From Limisphaera sp049537155 (GTDB taxonomy: Bacteria; Verrucomicrobiota; Verrucomicrobiia; Limisphaerales; Limisphaeraceae): a DNA stretch of 64,000 bases. Below, one piece after another: positions 1-7,948 of the stretch (position 1 is its first letter; every line of letters starts with the position of its first letter). The stretch lies in assembly GCF_049537155.1 (NCBI RefSeq), contig NZ_JBMVQZ010000017.1:1-64000 (forward strand), read 5' to 3'. The notes below the pieces were generated by a model. The model did not search any database, had not been told where the DNA came from, and saw only the letters and a program-made list of their open reading frames with translations. Made by a program: the position numbers and the translations under genes.

Positions 1-151
1 GTTCCGGGCCGGGGGGCGGCTCTTTGGCTTGCAGTTTTGCGCGAGGGGCTCCGGGTGTGGGGCGGCGTCTCTGAAGCGCGTGGAAGGGCGGCGTGTGATG
101 ACGCTGCCTGCGGGAGGGGGAGCTCGGGCTCTCGTAGCGTGGCGAGCGGGC

Positions 152-180
152 TTGGCCGTTGGGAGGTCCCTGCCTACAGT
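152..180 (+). promoter_or_regulatory. Candidate sigma70-type promoter of the M20 peptidase gene
   Basis: TTGGCC at 152-157 and TACAGT at 175-180 are separated by 17 bases. The -10 box ends 8 bases before the ATG at 189, so transcription would start at or just before the start codon. No Shine-Dalgarno sequence stands at the normal distance. Read by eye; GC-rich DNA gives chance matches. Confidence 0.35.
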
Positions 181-188
181 GGGGGGCC

Positions 189-1319
189 ATGTCGCGCGTG
201 ATCCAATGGCTGGCGGAGCTGGTGGAGCTGCCGAGTGTGAACCCGGCGTTTGTACCGCCGGGTGATCGGCACGCAGGCGAACAACGGGTGGCCGAGTATG
301 TGGAACAGCGGGCGCGTGCAGCGGGACTGGAGACGGAACGGCAACGGGTGCTGGGAGACCGCGAGAATGTTTTGGTGCGCCTGACGCCGCGCGGGCGGGT
401 GAGGCACCGGTTGGTTTGGGCGCCGCACATGGACACGGTCACGGTGTCGGATGAGCGCCAGTTGCGGCCGCGGCGGAAGGGAGATCGGCTCCATGGCCGG
501 GGTGCATGCGATACCAAGGGGTCGCTGGCGGCGATGTTGTGGGTGTTGACGGAGGCCGCGCGGCGGGGGCGGCGGCCGGCCGGCACGGAGGTGATCCTGG
601 CGGCGTTGGTGGACGAGGAGTACGGCCAGGCGGGTTCGCGCCGGCTGGCCCGGCAGGGGTGGAGGGTGGACCTGGCGGTGGTGGGCGAACCGACGGGACT
701 GCGGGTGGTGACGGCGCACAAAGGGGTGTTGTGGCTGCGCTTGGTGTTGGAGGGTCGGGCGGCGCATGCTTCGACGCCCTGGCTGGGCCGCAGCGCGGTG
801 ACTGCGCTGGCGCGGGCGGTGACGGTGTTGGAAGGGCAGTACGCGCGGGCTTTGGCGCAGCGGGTGCATCCGTTGGTGGGGCGGCCGACGCTTTCGGTGG
901 GCCGGATCGGCGGGGGACGGCAGCCCAACATTGTTCCGGACGAGGCCTGGGCGGAGGTGGATCGGCGCCTGGTGCCGGGAGAGAAAGCGGATGCCGTGTT
1001 GCGGGAGGTCCGGTCCTGCCTGCGGCGTCACGGGTTGCGGGTGCGGGTGGAATGCATGCAAAGGGCTGATTGCCCGCCGCTGGAGACGGACGCTTCGCAT
1101 CCGTGGGTGCGGCGGTTTTTCGACGTGGTGGGGCAGGCACGGGCCGAGGGGGCGCACTTTTTCTGCGACGCGGCCGTTCTGGCCGCGGGAGGCATGCCGG
1201 CGGTGGTCCATGGTCCGGGGGACGTGGCCCAGGCGCACACACGGGATGAATGGGTGAGCGTGGCCCAGGTGGAGACGGCCTGCCGGCAGTTGGCGGCTTT
1301 GCTCGAGGGATTGCCCTGA
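189..1319 (+). CDS. M20-family metallopeptidase/deacylase (ArgE/DapE-like)
   Basis: A 376-residue zinc-dependent hydrolase of the M20 family (acetylornithine deacetylase, succinyl-diaminopimelate desuccinylase and relatives), presumably cytoplasmic. Visible metal and catalytic motifs are HMD at about residues 80-82, GACDTKG at 106-111 (bridging Asp 108), the VDEE pair near 141-144, VVGEPTG near 165 and a final His in VHGPGD near the C-terminus. A dimerisation domain lies between, with the typical HAS.P motif after about residue 190. Length fits the family. An upstream in-frame codon at 159 would add 10 residues, but the ATG at 189 begins the conserved helix and follows a candidate promoter. 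The substrate cannot be told from the sequence: ArgE, DapE or a carboxypeptidase are all possible. No arg or dap genes adjoin it, although argJ is present at 28 kb. Confidence 0.88.
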   Translation: MSRVIQWLAELVELPSVNPAFVPPGDRHAGEQRVAEYVEQRARAAGLETERQRVLGDRENVLVRLTPRGRVRHRLVWAPHMDTVTVSDERQLRPRRKGDRLHGRGACDTKGSLAAMLWVLTEAARRGRRPAGTEVILAALVDEEYGQAGSRRLARQGWRVDLAVVGEPTGLRVVTAHKGVLWLRLVLEGRAAHASTPWLGRSAVTALARAVTVLEGQYARALAQRVHPLVGRPTLSVGRIGGGRQPNIVPDEAWAEVDRRLVPGEKADAVLREVRSCLRRHGLRVRVECMQRADCPPLETDASHPWVRRFFDVVGQARAEGAHFFCDAAVLAAGGMPAVVHGPGDVAQAHTRDEWVSVAQVETACRQLAALLEGLP

Positions 1320-1332
1320 ACGTGGTGAGGGG

Positions 1333-2673
1333 ATGATGCACATGAGCGAGGGGCGAGGACACGGCGCGGGGTTGGATTCGGTGGCTTCGGACCGGGCGAC
1401 CTTTTTCCGGCAGAGCAGCTGGCTGATGGTGGTGAACCTGGTCACCGGGGTGGTGATGTTGGGGGTTCATTTTCTGGCCAAGCTGATTCCCCCGTCGGAG
1501 TACGCCACGGCTGTGACGTTGTTGACGCTGACAGTGTTGATCCCGGCGATTCCTTTGCAGATGGTGGTGGCCCAGCAGACGGCGGCCGATCTGGCGCTGG
1601 CCCGCTTTCGGTTGTTGGCGGGGAAGATTCGGGGTTTGTGGGGTTGGTTGACGCTGGCCTGGGCGGTGGGAGCCACGGTGGTGGTGGTGCTGGAACCTTT
1701 CCTGAGCCGGAAACTGACGATTTCGGACCCGGCGGCGATCTGGGTGACGTTGCTGCTGATGCTGGGGTGTCTGTGGATGCCGGTGGTGTGGGGGATGTTG
1801 CAGGGGGCGCAGAATTTTCTGTGGTTGGGCATTTCGATGCTGGCGAACGCGGTGGTCCGTGTGGGGACGGCCTTGTTGTTGGTGTGGTTTTGGCGACCGG
1901 AGGCCACGAGCATCATGACGGCGGCCCTGGTCGGTGTGGTGGCGTCCGTGCTGGTGGGGTTGTGGCAGAGCCGGGGGATCTGGACGGGGCCGGCTGAGCC
2001 GCTGGCCGCGCGGGCGCTGTTGCGCCAGACCTTGCCGTTGTTTCTCGGGTTTGGCGTGACGCTGTTTCTTTTCAGTGCGGACACGGTTTTCGTGAAATGG
2101 TGGTTCCCGGGGGAGACCGCCTGGTACGCCAGTGCGGGCACGTTTGCGCGGGGCTTGATCTGGTTGGTGGGGCCCTTGGCGGCGGTGATGTTTCCAAAGG
2201 TGGTCCGGAGCACGGTGCGGGGTGAGGACGGCAATCTCCTGGCGATGACGTTGGTCAGCACCGCGGTGTTGGTGGGTGTGTCGGGCGTGGGACTGTGTGT
2301 GGTGGGGCCGTGGCTGATTCGATTCGTTTACACGCCTGAGTACGTGCGGCCGACGATGGCGATCCTGCCGTGGTATGCTGCGGCGATGGTGCCGCTGGCG
2401 CTGGCCAACGTGCTGGTGAATCATCTGCTGGCCCGGAGCGATTACCGGGTGGTGCCGTGGCTGGTGGGGCTGGCGTTCGTGTACGTGGCCGGGTTGCTGG
2501 TGTTTCACGCCAGTCCGGTTCAGATCCTGCATGTGCTGGGGGTGTCGTGTACGTTGATGTTTGCGATCTGCTGGTGGTTTGTGAGACGGCCGGCGCCGGT
2601 GATGGCGGGGGTGTCATCGGCGCAGGCCATGGATGAACGGGCATGGTCCCAGCCCGGCGGCGGTGCCTCGTAG
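1333..2673 (+). CDS. Polysaccharide flippase-like multi-pass membrane protein (Wzx/MATE type)
   Basis: A 446-residue protein with about 12 hydrophobic segments spread over its length, starting after a roughly 25-residue hydrophilic N-terminus. The N-terminal segment contains the FFRQSSWLMVVNLVTGVVML-type first helix usual in the MOP exporter superfamily (Wzx O-antigen flippases, MATE, MurJ). The second half keeps charged residues in the first helix of the repeat and an FPKVVRS loop. By family analogy it would move a lipid-linked oligosaccharide across the inner membrane. No glycosyltransferase genes are adjacent, so the substrate is unknown. It lies 13 bases after the M20 gene and may be co-transcribed with it. 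Two ATGs (1333 and 1342) are possible starts. Confidence 0.75.
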   Translation: MMHMSEGRGHGAGLDSVASDRATFFRQSSWLMVVNLVTGVVMLGVHFLAKLIPPSEYATAVTLLTLTVLIPAIPLQMVVAQQTAADLALARFRLLAGKIRGLWGWLTLAWAVGATVVVVLEPFLSRKLTISDPAAIWVTLLLMLGCLWMPVVWGMLQGAQNFLWLGISMLANAVVRVGTALLLVWFWRPEATSIMTAALVGVVASVLVGLWQSRGIWTGPAEPLAARALLRQTLPLFLGFGVTLFLFSADTVFVKWWFPGETAWYASAGTFARGLIWLVGPLAAVMFPKVVRSTVRGEDGNLLAMTLVSTAVLVGVSGVGLCVVGPWLIRFVYTPEYVRPTMAILPWYAAAMVPLALANVLVNHLLARSDYRVVPWLVGLAFVYVAGLLVFHASPVQILHVLGVSCTLMFAICWWFVRRPAPVMAGVSSAQAMDERAWSQPGGGAS

Positions 2674-2834
2674 TGCCGGGGTCGGATCCGGTGGGCCGGG
2701 TGCCGGCCCCTTGGGTGCACCCCGGTACGGGGCGGGAGGTAGGGCGCGGCTTTGGTGGGGTGGCGACGCGGCCTCGTTGGATGGGGCAGGGACCGGTGTG
2801 GACGTGGAGAGGGAGCGTTCGGCACGATGAAGGT

Positions 2835-3668
2835 ATGAGAACCGGAAACGATCGGTCGGGCGACGGGAAGTGCGCCGGTTTGGGGTCCTGGTTGAGGCGG
2901 GCGCGGGCCCGGATGGTGTCGAACGAGCCCGAGGTTCGGGTCTGCAGCGATGCGGCCCGGATGTCGCGGTTGGCGGCCCGGCGGGTGGTGGCGGTGGTTC
3001 GTGCCCGGCCGGACGCAGTGATCGGGCTGACCACGGGTGCATCACCTCTGGGGCTGTACGAGGAACTGGTTCGGATCGGTCGGGGCAGACCTGGTTTGTT
3101 CCGGCGGGTGCGTTGGGTGGAGCTGGACGAATGGGGCGGGTTGGCCCCGGGGGAGGAGGGATCGAACGAGCGCTATTTGTGGGATCGTTTACTGGGTCCG
3201 CTGGGTGTGTCGAGGAGGCGGTACGCGGGATGGAACGGCATGACGGATACGCCGGAGGCCGAATGCCGGCGGATGGCGCGCTGGCTGGCGTTGCACGGGC
3301 CGATGGATCTTTGTCTGTTGGGGGTTGGGGCGGATGGTCACCTGGCCATGATGGAGCCGGGTCCGGCTGTTCAACCGGGGCCGCACGTCGTGATATTGAG
3401 CGCGGGAATGCGCAGGCATCCCATGCTGGGATCTGCGTGGAAGAGGGTGAGATGGGGTTTGAGCCTGGGGATGGGTGACATTCTGGCGTCACGTGAAATT
3501 GTGTTGCTGGTTTGCGGGCCTTCCAAGGAGGCGGTGTTGTGGCGTTTCTGGCGGGAACGGGTGGTGACGAGCTGGTTTCCCGTGTCGTTTCTCTGGTTGC
3601 ATCCGCGCGTGAGGATTTTTTGCGACGCGGCGTCGGGTGGGTGTCTGGGGGTGGGGCGAGTCGAGTGA
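2835..3668 (+). CDS. Glucosamine-/galactosamine-6-phosphate isomerase family protein (NagB/6PGL fold)
   Basis: A 277-residue protein of the glucosamine-6-phosphate isomerase/6-phosphogluconolactonase superfamily. Family signatures are the phosphate-binding segment GLTTGASPLGLYEEL near residue 70, the WVELDEWGGL active-site region (DEW-G in NagB), and LLGVGADGHLAMMEPG (compare GxGxDGHIAFNEPG in NagB), followed by a C-terminal GPSKEAVLW segment. This suits aldose-ketose isomerisation and deamination of an amino-sugar 6-phosphate in the cytoplasm. The match is closer to the AgaI/galactosamine-6-phosphate branch than to 6PGL, but I cannot fix the substrate. ATG 2835 is chosen because upstream in-frame sequence back to 2643 is Pro/Arg-rich and unlike the family. 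Confidence 0.78.
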   Translation: MRTGNDRSGDGKCAGLGSWLRRARARMVSNEPEVRVCSDAARMSRLAARRVVAVVRARPDAVIGLTTGASPLGLYEELVRIGRGRPGLFRRVRWVELDEWGGLAPGEEGSNERYLWDRLLGPLGVSRRRYAGWNGMTDTPEAECRRMARWLALHGPMDLCLLGVGADGHLAMMEPGPAVQPGPHVVILSAGMRRHPMLGSAWKRVRWGLSLGMGDILASREIVLLVCGPSKEAVLWRFWRERVVTSWFPVSFLWLHPRVRIFCDAASGGCLGVGRVE

Positions 3669-3714
3669 CGGGGAGTGGGGCGCGTGGGAGCGGTGTGGCA
3701 CCGGGCGGGGTTGC

Positions 3715-3742
3715 TTGACAGGCCGGGCGCCGCGGATAGCCT
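3715..3742 (+). promoter_or_regulatory. Candidate promoter of the rpmH-rnpA-yidD-yidC cluster
   Basis: A perfect TTGACA at 3715-3720 is followed after 16 bases by TAGCCT at 3737-3742, the same -10 variant found ahead of lolC at 54267. This gives a leader of about 80 bases before rpmH. The position, directly upstream of the ribosomal protein gene and after the preceding stop codon, fits an operon promoter. Confidence 0.5.
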
Positions 3743-3828
3743 GTTGGACTCCGGTCCGGGGCCTGGGTTTCACGCGGCCGCGCCTGTTGCGGGGCCACCC
3801 GGCCGGCTGGGTTTGAGGAGACGCGGTT

Positions 3829-3966
3829 ATGAAGCGAACGTATCAGCCATCGAAGATTTGCCGGAAGCGGCAGTACGGGTTTCGGGCCCGCATGGCCACC
3901 AAGGGCGGGCGCGACATTCTGCGCCGTCGCCGTCGGAAAGGACGCAAACGCCTGACGCCGGTGTGA
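3829..3966 (+). CDS. rpmH: 50S ribosomal protein L34
   Basis: A 45-residue, very basic protein that begins MKRTYQPSKICRKRQYGF and continues with the L34 signature RARMATKGGRDILRRRR, ending in KRLTPV. L34 is a small structural protein of the large ribosomal subunit. Length (44-47 residues) and composition match the family exactly. The gene lies 6 bases before rnpA, the almost universal bacterial arrangement. The start is fixed by the conserved MKRT(Y/F)QPS N-terminus. Confidence 0.97.
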   Translation: MKRTYQPSKICRKRQYGFRARMATKGGRDILRRRRRKGRKRLTPV

Positions 3967-3972
3967 TGCCGG

Positions 3973-4419
3973 ATGAGGGCGGAAAGGCGTCGGTACCGGC
4001 TTCGCAAGGACCAGCGGTTGAAGCTGGGTCGGGACTTTGCGCGGCTGCGTGCCGAGGGCCGTCGGATGGCGTTGGGCTGTTTGATTGCCAACTGGTTGGA
4101 GGCGCCCGGGCGGTCATGCTCGCGTGTAGGGGTGGTGGTGGGGCGGAAGGTGGGCGATTCCACGGTGCGGAACCGGGCGCGGCGGTTGTTGCGCGAGGTG
4201 TTCCGGTTGCATCAGTGGGATCTGAAGTCGCCGGTGGACCTGGTTTTGGTGGCGCGGCCTTCGATCGTGGGCAAGCGGTATCAGGAGGTCGAGGCCGATT
4301 TTCTGCAGATCCTGGGGCGGGCCGGGTTGTTGCGTTCGGCGGGTGGAGGACGGGACGACGGGAGTGTCGGCACGGGGTCGAGCGGGTCTCCGGCCTGGGA
4401 CGGGGGTGGTGAACGGTGA
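3973..4419 (+). CDS. rnpA: Ribonuclease P protein component
   Basis: A 148-residue basic protein, the protein subunit of RNase P, which assists the RNA subunit in 5' maturation of tRNA precursors. The N-terminal part has LRKDQRLKLGRDFARLRAEG (family: L.....F..v...G), and the diagnostic RNR-type motif appears as KVGDSTVRNRARRLLREVFR near residues 60-80. The last roughly 28 residues are a Gly/Ser-rich tail beyond the usual 115-125-residue core. The stop overlaps the yidD start by one base (TGATG at 4417-4421). The RNA subunit gene is not in the window. Confidence 0.95.
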   Translation: MRAERRRYRLRKDQRLKLGRDFARLRAEGRRMALGCLIANWLEAPGRSCSRVGVVVGRKVGDSTVRNRARRLLREVFRLHQWDLKSPVDLVLVARPSIVGKRYQEVEADFLQILGRAGLLRSAGGGRDDGSVGTGSSGSPAWDGGGER

Positions 4420-4793
4420 TGCAGTTCGGGCGGCGAATCGTGCTGGGAATTTTGCGGGGGTATCAGTGGTGGGTGTCCCCATTGTTGTCGGTGATTTGCG
4501 GTCCGGGGTGGGGGTGCCGGTACCGGCCGACGTGCTCGGTTTATGCGGCCGAGGCGGTTCAACGGTTTGGCGTCCGGCGGGGGGGCTGGCTTGCGCTGCG
4601 GCGGCTGGCCCGGTGCCATCCGTGGGGAGGGAGCGGGTGGGATCCGGTGCCGGCAGACTGGGCGGACGGTCCCTCCCGCTCGCGGCAGTGCGGTGAAGGC
4701 TCACGGTGGGCCGGGCACGGTGGCGCCCCGGCGGATCCCTGCGGGTGCGGCGGCCATTCGTCGTCTGCGGCGGGGGCGGGCAGGCTGGGATGA
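4419..4793 (+). CDS. yidD: Membrane protein insertion efficiency factor YidD
   Basis: A 124-residue protein of the YidD (DUF37) family, a small inner-membrane-associated protein that assists YidC-dependent insertion. The core is ILRGYQWWVSPLLS, followed by GCRYRPTCSVYAAEAVQRFG with the paired cysteines of the family, then LARCHPWGGSGWDPVP. The family core ends near residue 80. The remaining roughly 45 residues are Gly/Ser/Ala-rich and have no recognisable function. ATG 4419 overlaps the rnpA stop by one base; a GTG immediately upstream (4416) is also possible. It sits between rnpA and yidC as usual. Confidence 0.93.
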   Translation: MQFGRRIVLGILRGYQWWVSPLLSVICGPGWGCRYRPTCSVYAAEAVQRFGVRRGGWLALRRLARCHPWGGSGWDPVPADWADGPSRSRQCGEGSRWAGHGGAPADPCGCGGHSSSAAGAGRLG

Positions 4794-4832
4794 ACCCGGG
4801 CGTGTGAGGATGGGGCGAGGACATAAGGTTTC

Positions 4833-6662
4833 ATGGATCGAAAGTCGCTGATCATTCTGGTGATTTGTCTGGGGCTGCTGGCGACCTGGCCGGCCATCGT
4901 GGCGCGGTTGTATCCGCCGCTTCCGCGACCAGCGGAGGGACCGGCCGAGACGGGTGCTCCGCCTGCCACGCTGGTTGAGACCGTTTCCACGAACGTCCCC
5001 GCCGAGTCGCTGATGGCGGTGACGGGGGCGCCGCCGGTGGTGAAGGAGGCGGGGCATGTGCTGTCGTTGCTGCTGCCTCCGGCGGAGGGCCAGGAGGAGA
5101 GCTTGGTGGTCACGGTGGGGGACGCCCGATACACGTTCACCTCGCGCGGGGGCGGGTTGCAGAGGGTGGAGCTGCTGAAGTACCCGGAGACGGCGGGCCG
5201 TCGGGTTCGGGTAAACGGGCACACGAACGAGGTGGCGGAACTGAATGGAGGGGCGCCGGTGCCGGTGCTGGCGTTGCTGGGCGATCCGCGGTGGGTGGAG
5301 GACGGCCGGTTTCGGCTCGAACAGGCCGGTTCGACGATTCGTGCGGAGAAGGTCCTGAGCAACGGGGTGCGGATCATCAAGGAGTTCGAGCCGGGCGGCA
5401 ACTACCTGGTGCGGGTGCGGGTCCGGTTCGTCAACGAGGGGGATGCCCCTGTGACGGTTCCGGTGCAGGAATGGGTGGTGGGTACGGCCGCGCCGATGGG
5501 GATTGATGACGACGGACACCAGGTGGGGTTGATGTGGTTCGACGGAGAGGACACGCACGAGACGCTGGTTTCGTGGTTCGAAAACCGGGGATTTCTGTCG
5601 TGTCTGGGGCTGGCGCGGCCGCGACCGCGGGCCGAGTACCGCGCGGGGGAGAGCAACGTGGTTTGGGCGGCGGCGCAGAACCGGTTTTTTGCCCTGGTGG
5701 CGATGCCGCGGCAGCCGGCGTGGCAGGTGGTGGCGCGCCGGGTGGAGCTGCCTCCGTTTGAAGCCGTGGACGCGCCGGCGCGTGCGCGTGCGCTGCCGCA
5801 GGGTTGTCTGACGGCCCTGGTGTATCCGGGACGCTCTCTGGCACCCGGCGGCACGTGGGAGGAGGAATGGCACCTGTATGCGGGGCCGAAGGAGTATCGG
5901 ACGCTGGCGCGTGTGGCCAGTCGTTTTGAAAACGAGGTGGACCTGGTGATGGGCTACGGGGGGTTCTTCGGGTTTTTTTCGAAGGCCCTGCTGCTGTCCA
6001 TGAACTGGCTGCACGACGTGGTGGGGTTGTCCTACGGCTGGGCCATCATTGCCATCACGGTGATCATCAAGGTCCTGTTCTGGCCGCTGACACAGGCCAG
6101 CATGCGTTCGATGAAACGCATGGCGGCGTTGCAACCGCAGATGAAGGCGCTCCAGGAGAAGTACAAGGACGATCCGGCCAAGCTGAACAAGAAGATGATG
6201 GAATTTTGGAAGGAGCACCGAATCAATCCGATGAGCGGATGCCTGCCGATGCTGTTGCAGATGCCGGTGTTCATCGGGTTTTTTTACATGATTCGGAGTG
6301 CCATTGAGTTGCGGGGCGCGCGCTTTCTCTGGGTGGCGGATTTGTCGAGGCCGGACACGCTGTTTTATCTGGGCGGGTTTCCGGTGAATCTGTTGCCGCT
6401 GATCATGGGTGCCACGATGTTGTGGCAGTCGCATCTGACGCCGCCCTCGCCGGGGATGGACCCTGTGCAGCAGCGGCTGATGCGGTGGATGCCGCTGATG
6501 TTCCTGGTGTTCCTCTATCATTTTTCCGCCGGGTTGACGCTTTACTGGACGGTGCAGAACCTGCTAAGCATCTTGCAGATCAAACTGACGCGGGCCATGG
6601 AGTCGGAGCCTGTGCCGGCGCCTCAAGCGCCCAAGACGATTCCGCCCAAGAAACGCCGGTAA
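4833..6662 (+). CDS. yidC: Membrane protein insertase YidC (Oxa1 family, Gram-negative type)
   Basis: A 609-residue insertase that places proteins in the inner membrane alone or with SecYEG. It has an N-terminal transmembrane anchor at residues 6-25, a large periplasmic beta domain at about 45-355, and the conserved 60KD_IMP/Oxa1 core at about 370-590. The core contains YGWAIIAITVIIKVLFWPLT, an MKRMAALQPQMKALQEKY coiled cytoplasmic loop, NPMSGCLPMLLQMPVFIGFF and a final helix before LYWTVQNLLSILQ. The C-terminus is short and basic (IPPKKRR), as in forms that contact the ribosome. The large periplasmic domain is characteristic of Gram-negative bacteria. The gene follows yidD by 39 bases in one transcription unit. 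Confidence 0.97.
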   Translation: MDRKSLIILVICLGLLATWPAIVARLYPPLPRPAEGPAETGAPPATLVETVSTNVPAESLMAVTGAPPVVKEAGHVLSLLLPPAEGQEESLVVTVGDARYTFTSRGGGLQRVELLKYPETAGRRVRVNGHTNEVAELNGGAPVPVLALLGDPRWVEDGRFRLEQAGSTIRAEKVLSNGVRIIKEFEPGGNYLVRVRVRFVNEGDAPVTVPVQEWVVGTAAPMGIDDDGHQVGLMWFDGEDTHETLVSWFENRGFLSCLGLARPRPRAEYRAGESNVVWAAAQNRFFALVAMPRQPAWQVVARRVELPPFEAVDAPARARALPQGCLTALVYPGRSLAPGGTWEEEWHLYAGPKEYRTLARVASRFENEVDLVMGYGGFFGFFSKALLLSMNWLHDVVGLSYGWAIIAITVIIKVLFWPLTQASMRSMKRMAALQPQMKALQEKYKDDPAKLNKKMMEFWKEHRINPMSGCLPMLLQMPVFIGFFYMIRSAIELRGARFLWVADLSRPDTLFYLGGFPVNLLPLIMGATMLWQSHLTPPSPGMDPVQQRLMRWMPLMFLVFLYHFSAGLTLYWTVQNLLSILQIKLTRAMESEPVPAPQAPKTIPPKKRR

Positions 6663-6756
6663 AGCGATCCGCTGCGGCACGGGTCTGAGGGCCGGGTGTG
6701 AACGGGAGGGATGCGGGCCGTCCGCGGAGCCGGGATGCGCGGCGCGTGAGAACGAT

Positions 6757-7221
6757 ATGCCAGCCGACGCCAAAGCGACATTGGAACGCCTGCTGAACCT
6801 GTTGGGGTTCGAGGCCACGGTCGTCGAACATCGCCTGCCGGAGGGGACCTTCCTGGAGGTGCAGACACCGGACGCCGGCCGGCTGATCGGGCGGCAGGGG
6901 CAGGTGCTGTCGGACCTGCAGTATTTGACCAACCGCCTGCTTCATCAGCAGGATCCGCAGGCGCCAAAGGTCACGGTGGACGTCGGCGGGTATCGTGCCC
7001 AGGCGCGGGAGGCCCTGGTGCGGAAGGCGCGTGAGGCGGCGGAAAAGGTGCGTCGCTGGGGGGACATTGTGGAGCTGGAACCCATGAACGCCTTCGAACG
7101 CTGGGTGGTTCATCAGGCGCTCAAGGATGATCCCACGGTGGAAACCTCCAGCGTGGAGGTGGAGGGGTCTGAGCTGAAGGCGATTCTGGTGCGGCCTCGC
7201 CGCGGCGGAGCGGCGGCGTGA
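6757..7221 (+). CDS. khpB: KH-R3H RNA-binding protein KhpB (Jag/SpoIIIJ-associated)
   Basis: A 154-residue RNA-binding protein. Residues 1-85 form the KH domain, with the GRLIGRQGQVLSDLQYLTN signature (GxxG is GRQG). The R3H domain covers about 90-150 and includes VELEPMNAFERWVVHQAL, with Arg and His in the usual spacing. It lacks the N-terminal Jag_N domain found in many Firmicutes homologues, giving a shorter form. KhpB pairs with KhpA in other bacteria to bind many transcripts; a khpA gene is at 31999-32247 in this window. It follows yidC, the standard order of the rnpA-yidC-jag cluster. Confidence 0.92.
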   Translation: MPADAKATLERLLNLLGFEATVVEHRLPEGTFLEVQTPDAGRLIGRQGQVLSDLQYLTNRLLHQQDPQAPKVTVDVGGYRAQAREALVRKAREAAEKVRRWGDIVELEPMNAFERWVVHQALKDDPTVETSSVEVEGSELKAILVRPRRGGAAA

Positions 7222-7424
7222 CGGCCGACGGGGCGGTTGGTTGTGGTGTGCCGGAGACCTGCGGCGCGCGGTGGTTTTCTTTCCTTGTTCGGGCCCGAGC
7301 GGAGGGGACGACCGCGGCGGGCTCCATTTTTCGTGGAGGGCGTTGACTCGGGGGGCGGGCATTTGAAGCAGCCCGACGGGGACACGGATTGGTTGGAAGG
7401 TTCACAGGTTCGGAGGCGAATTTC

Positions 7425-7853
7425 ATGAGTCAGTTGCGGCAGGTCATGCGGGAATTTGCGGTAGCGACCCGCGGGCGCGGTTTTTACGAGATTACGCGCG
7501 AGGTGGCGTCGTGGTTGCGTGAGGCCGGCGTGCGTGACGGCGTCGTGACGCTGCACATCCAGCACACGTCGGCCTCGCTGTTGATCCAGGAGAACGCCGA
7601 TCCGGAGGTGCGCCGGGATCTCGAACGATTTTTTGCGCGGTTGGTGCCGGATGGGGATCCGTTGTTCCGGCACACGTTGGAGGGGCCGGACGACATGCCG
7701 GCGCACGTGCGCACGGCGCTGACGGCCGTGAACCTGAGCATACCGGTTTGTGGGGGTCGGATGGTGCTGGGTACGTGGCAGGGGATTTACGTTTGGGAGC
7801 ATCGCCGGGAGCCGCACCGGCGGGTGGTGGTGGCGCATTACGTGGGCGAGTGA
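7425..7853 (+). CDS. yjbQ: YjbQ/UPF0047 family protein
   Basis: A 142-residue protein of the secondary thiamine-phosphate synthase enzyme family (YjbQ). It carries the family pattern VTLHIQHTSASLLIQENADPEV near residues 40-60 and GTWQGIYVWEHR near the C-terminus, with conserved His residues that bind a metal or nucleotide in solved homologues. Weak thiamine phosphate synthase activity has been described for the E. coli member, but the physiological role is unsettled. The start at 7425 is preceded by GGAGG at 7412-7416, 8 bases upstream, a good ribosome binding site. The position after khpB replaces the mnmE/rsmG genes often found there. Confidence 0.88.
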   Translation: MSQLRQVMREFAVATRGRGFYEITREVASWLREAGVRDGVVTLHIQHTSASLLIQENADPEVRRDLERFFARLVPDGDPLFRHTLEGPDDMPAHVRTALTAVNLSIPVCGGRMVLGTWQGIYVWEHRREPHRRVVVAHYVGE

Positions 7854-7948
7854 GCTGCCCGGGGCGGGGGCGGAGAGTTCTCAGGCCGGTTCGGTGGGGC
7901 ACCGGCGTGGAAGGCTTGTCGCGGCACGAATGGGCGGTGGTTGGGGGA

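Noticed and set aside
439..2532. A long minus-strand open frame opposite the M20 and flippase genes
   Set aside because: His/Pro/Arg/Gln-rich composition is the expected antisense shadow of GC-rich coding DNA; the plus-strand genes have clear motifs.
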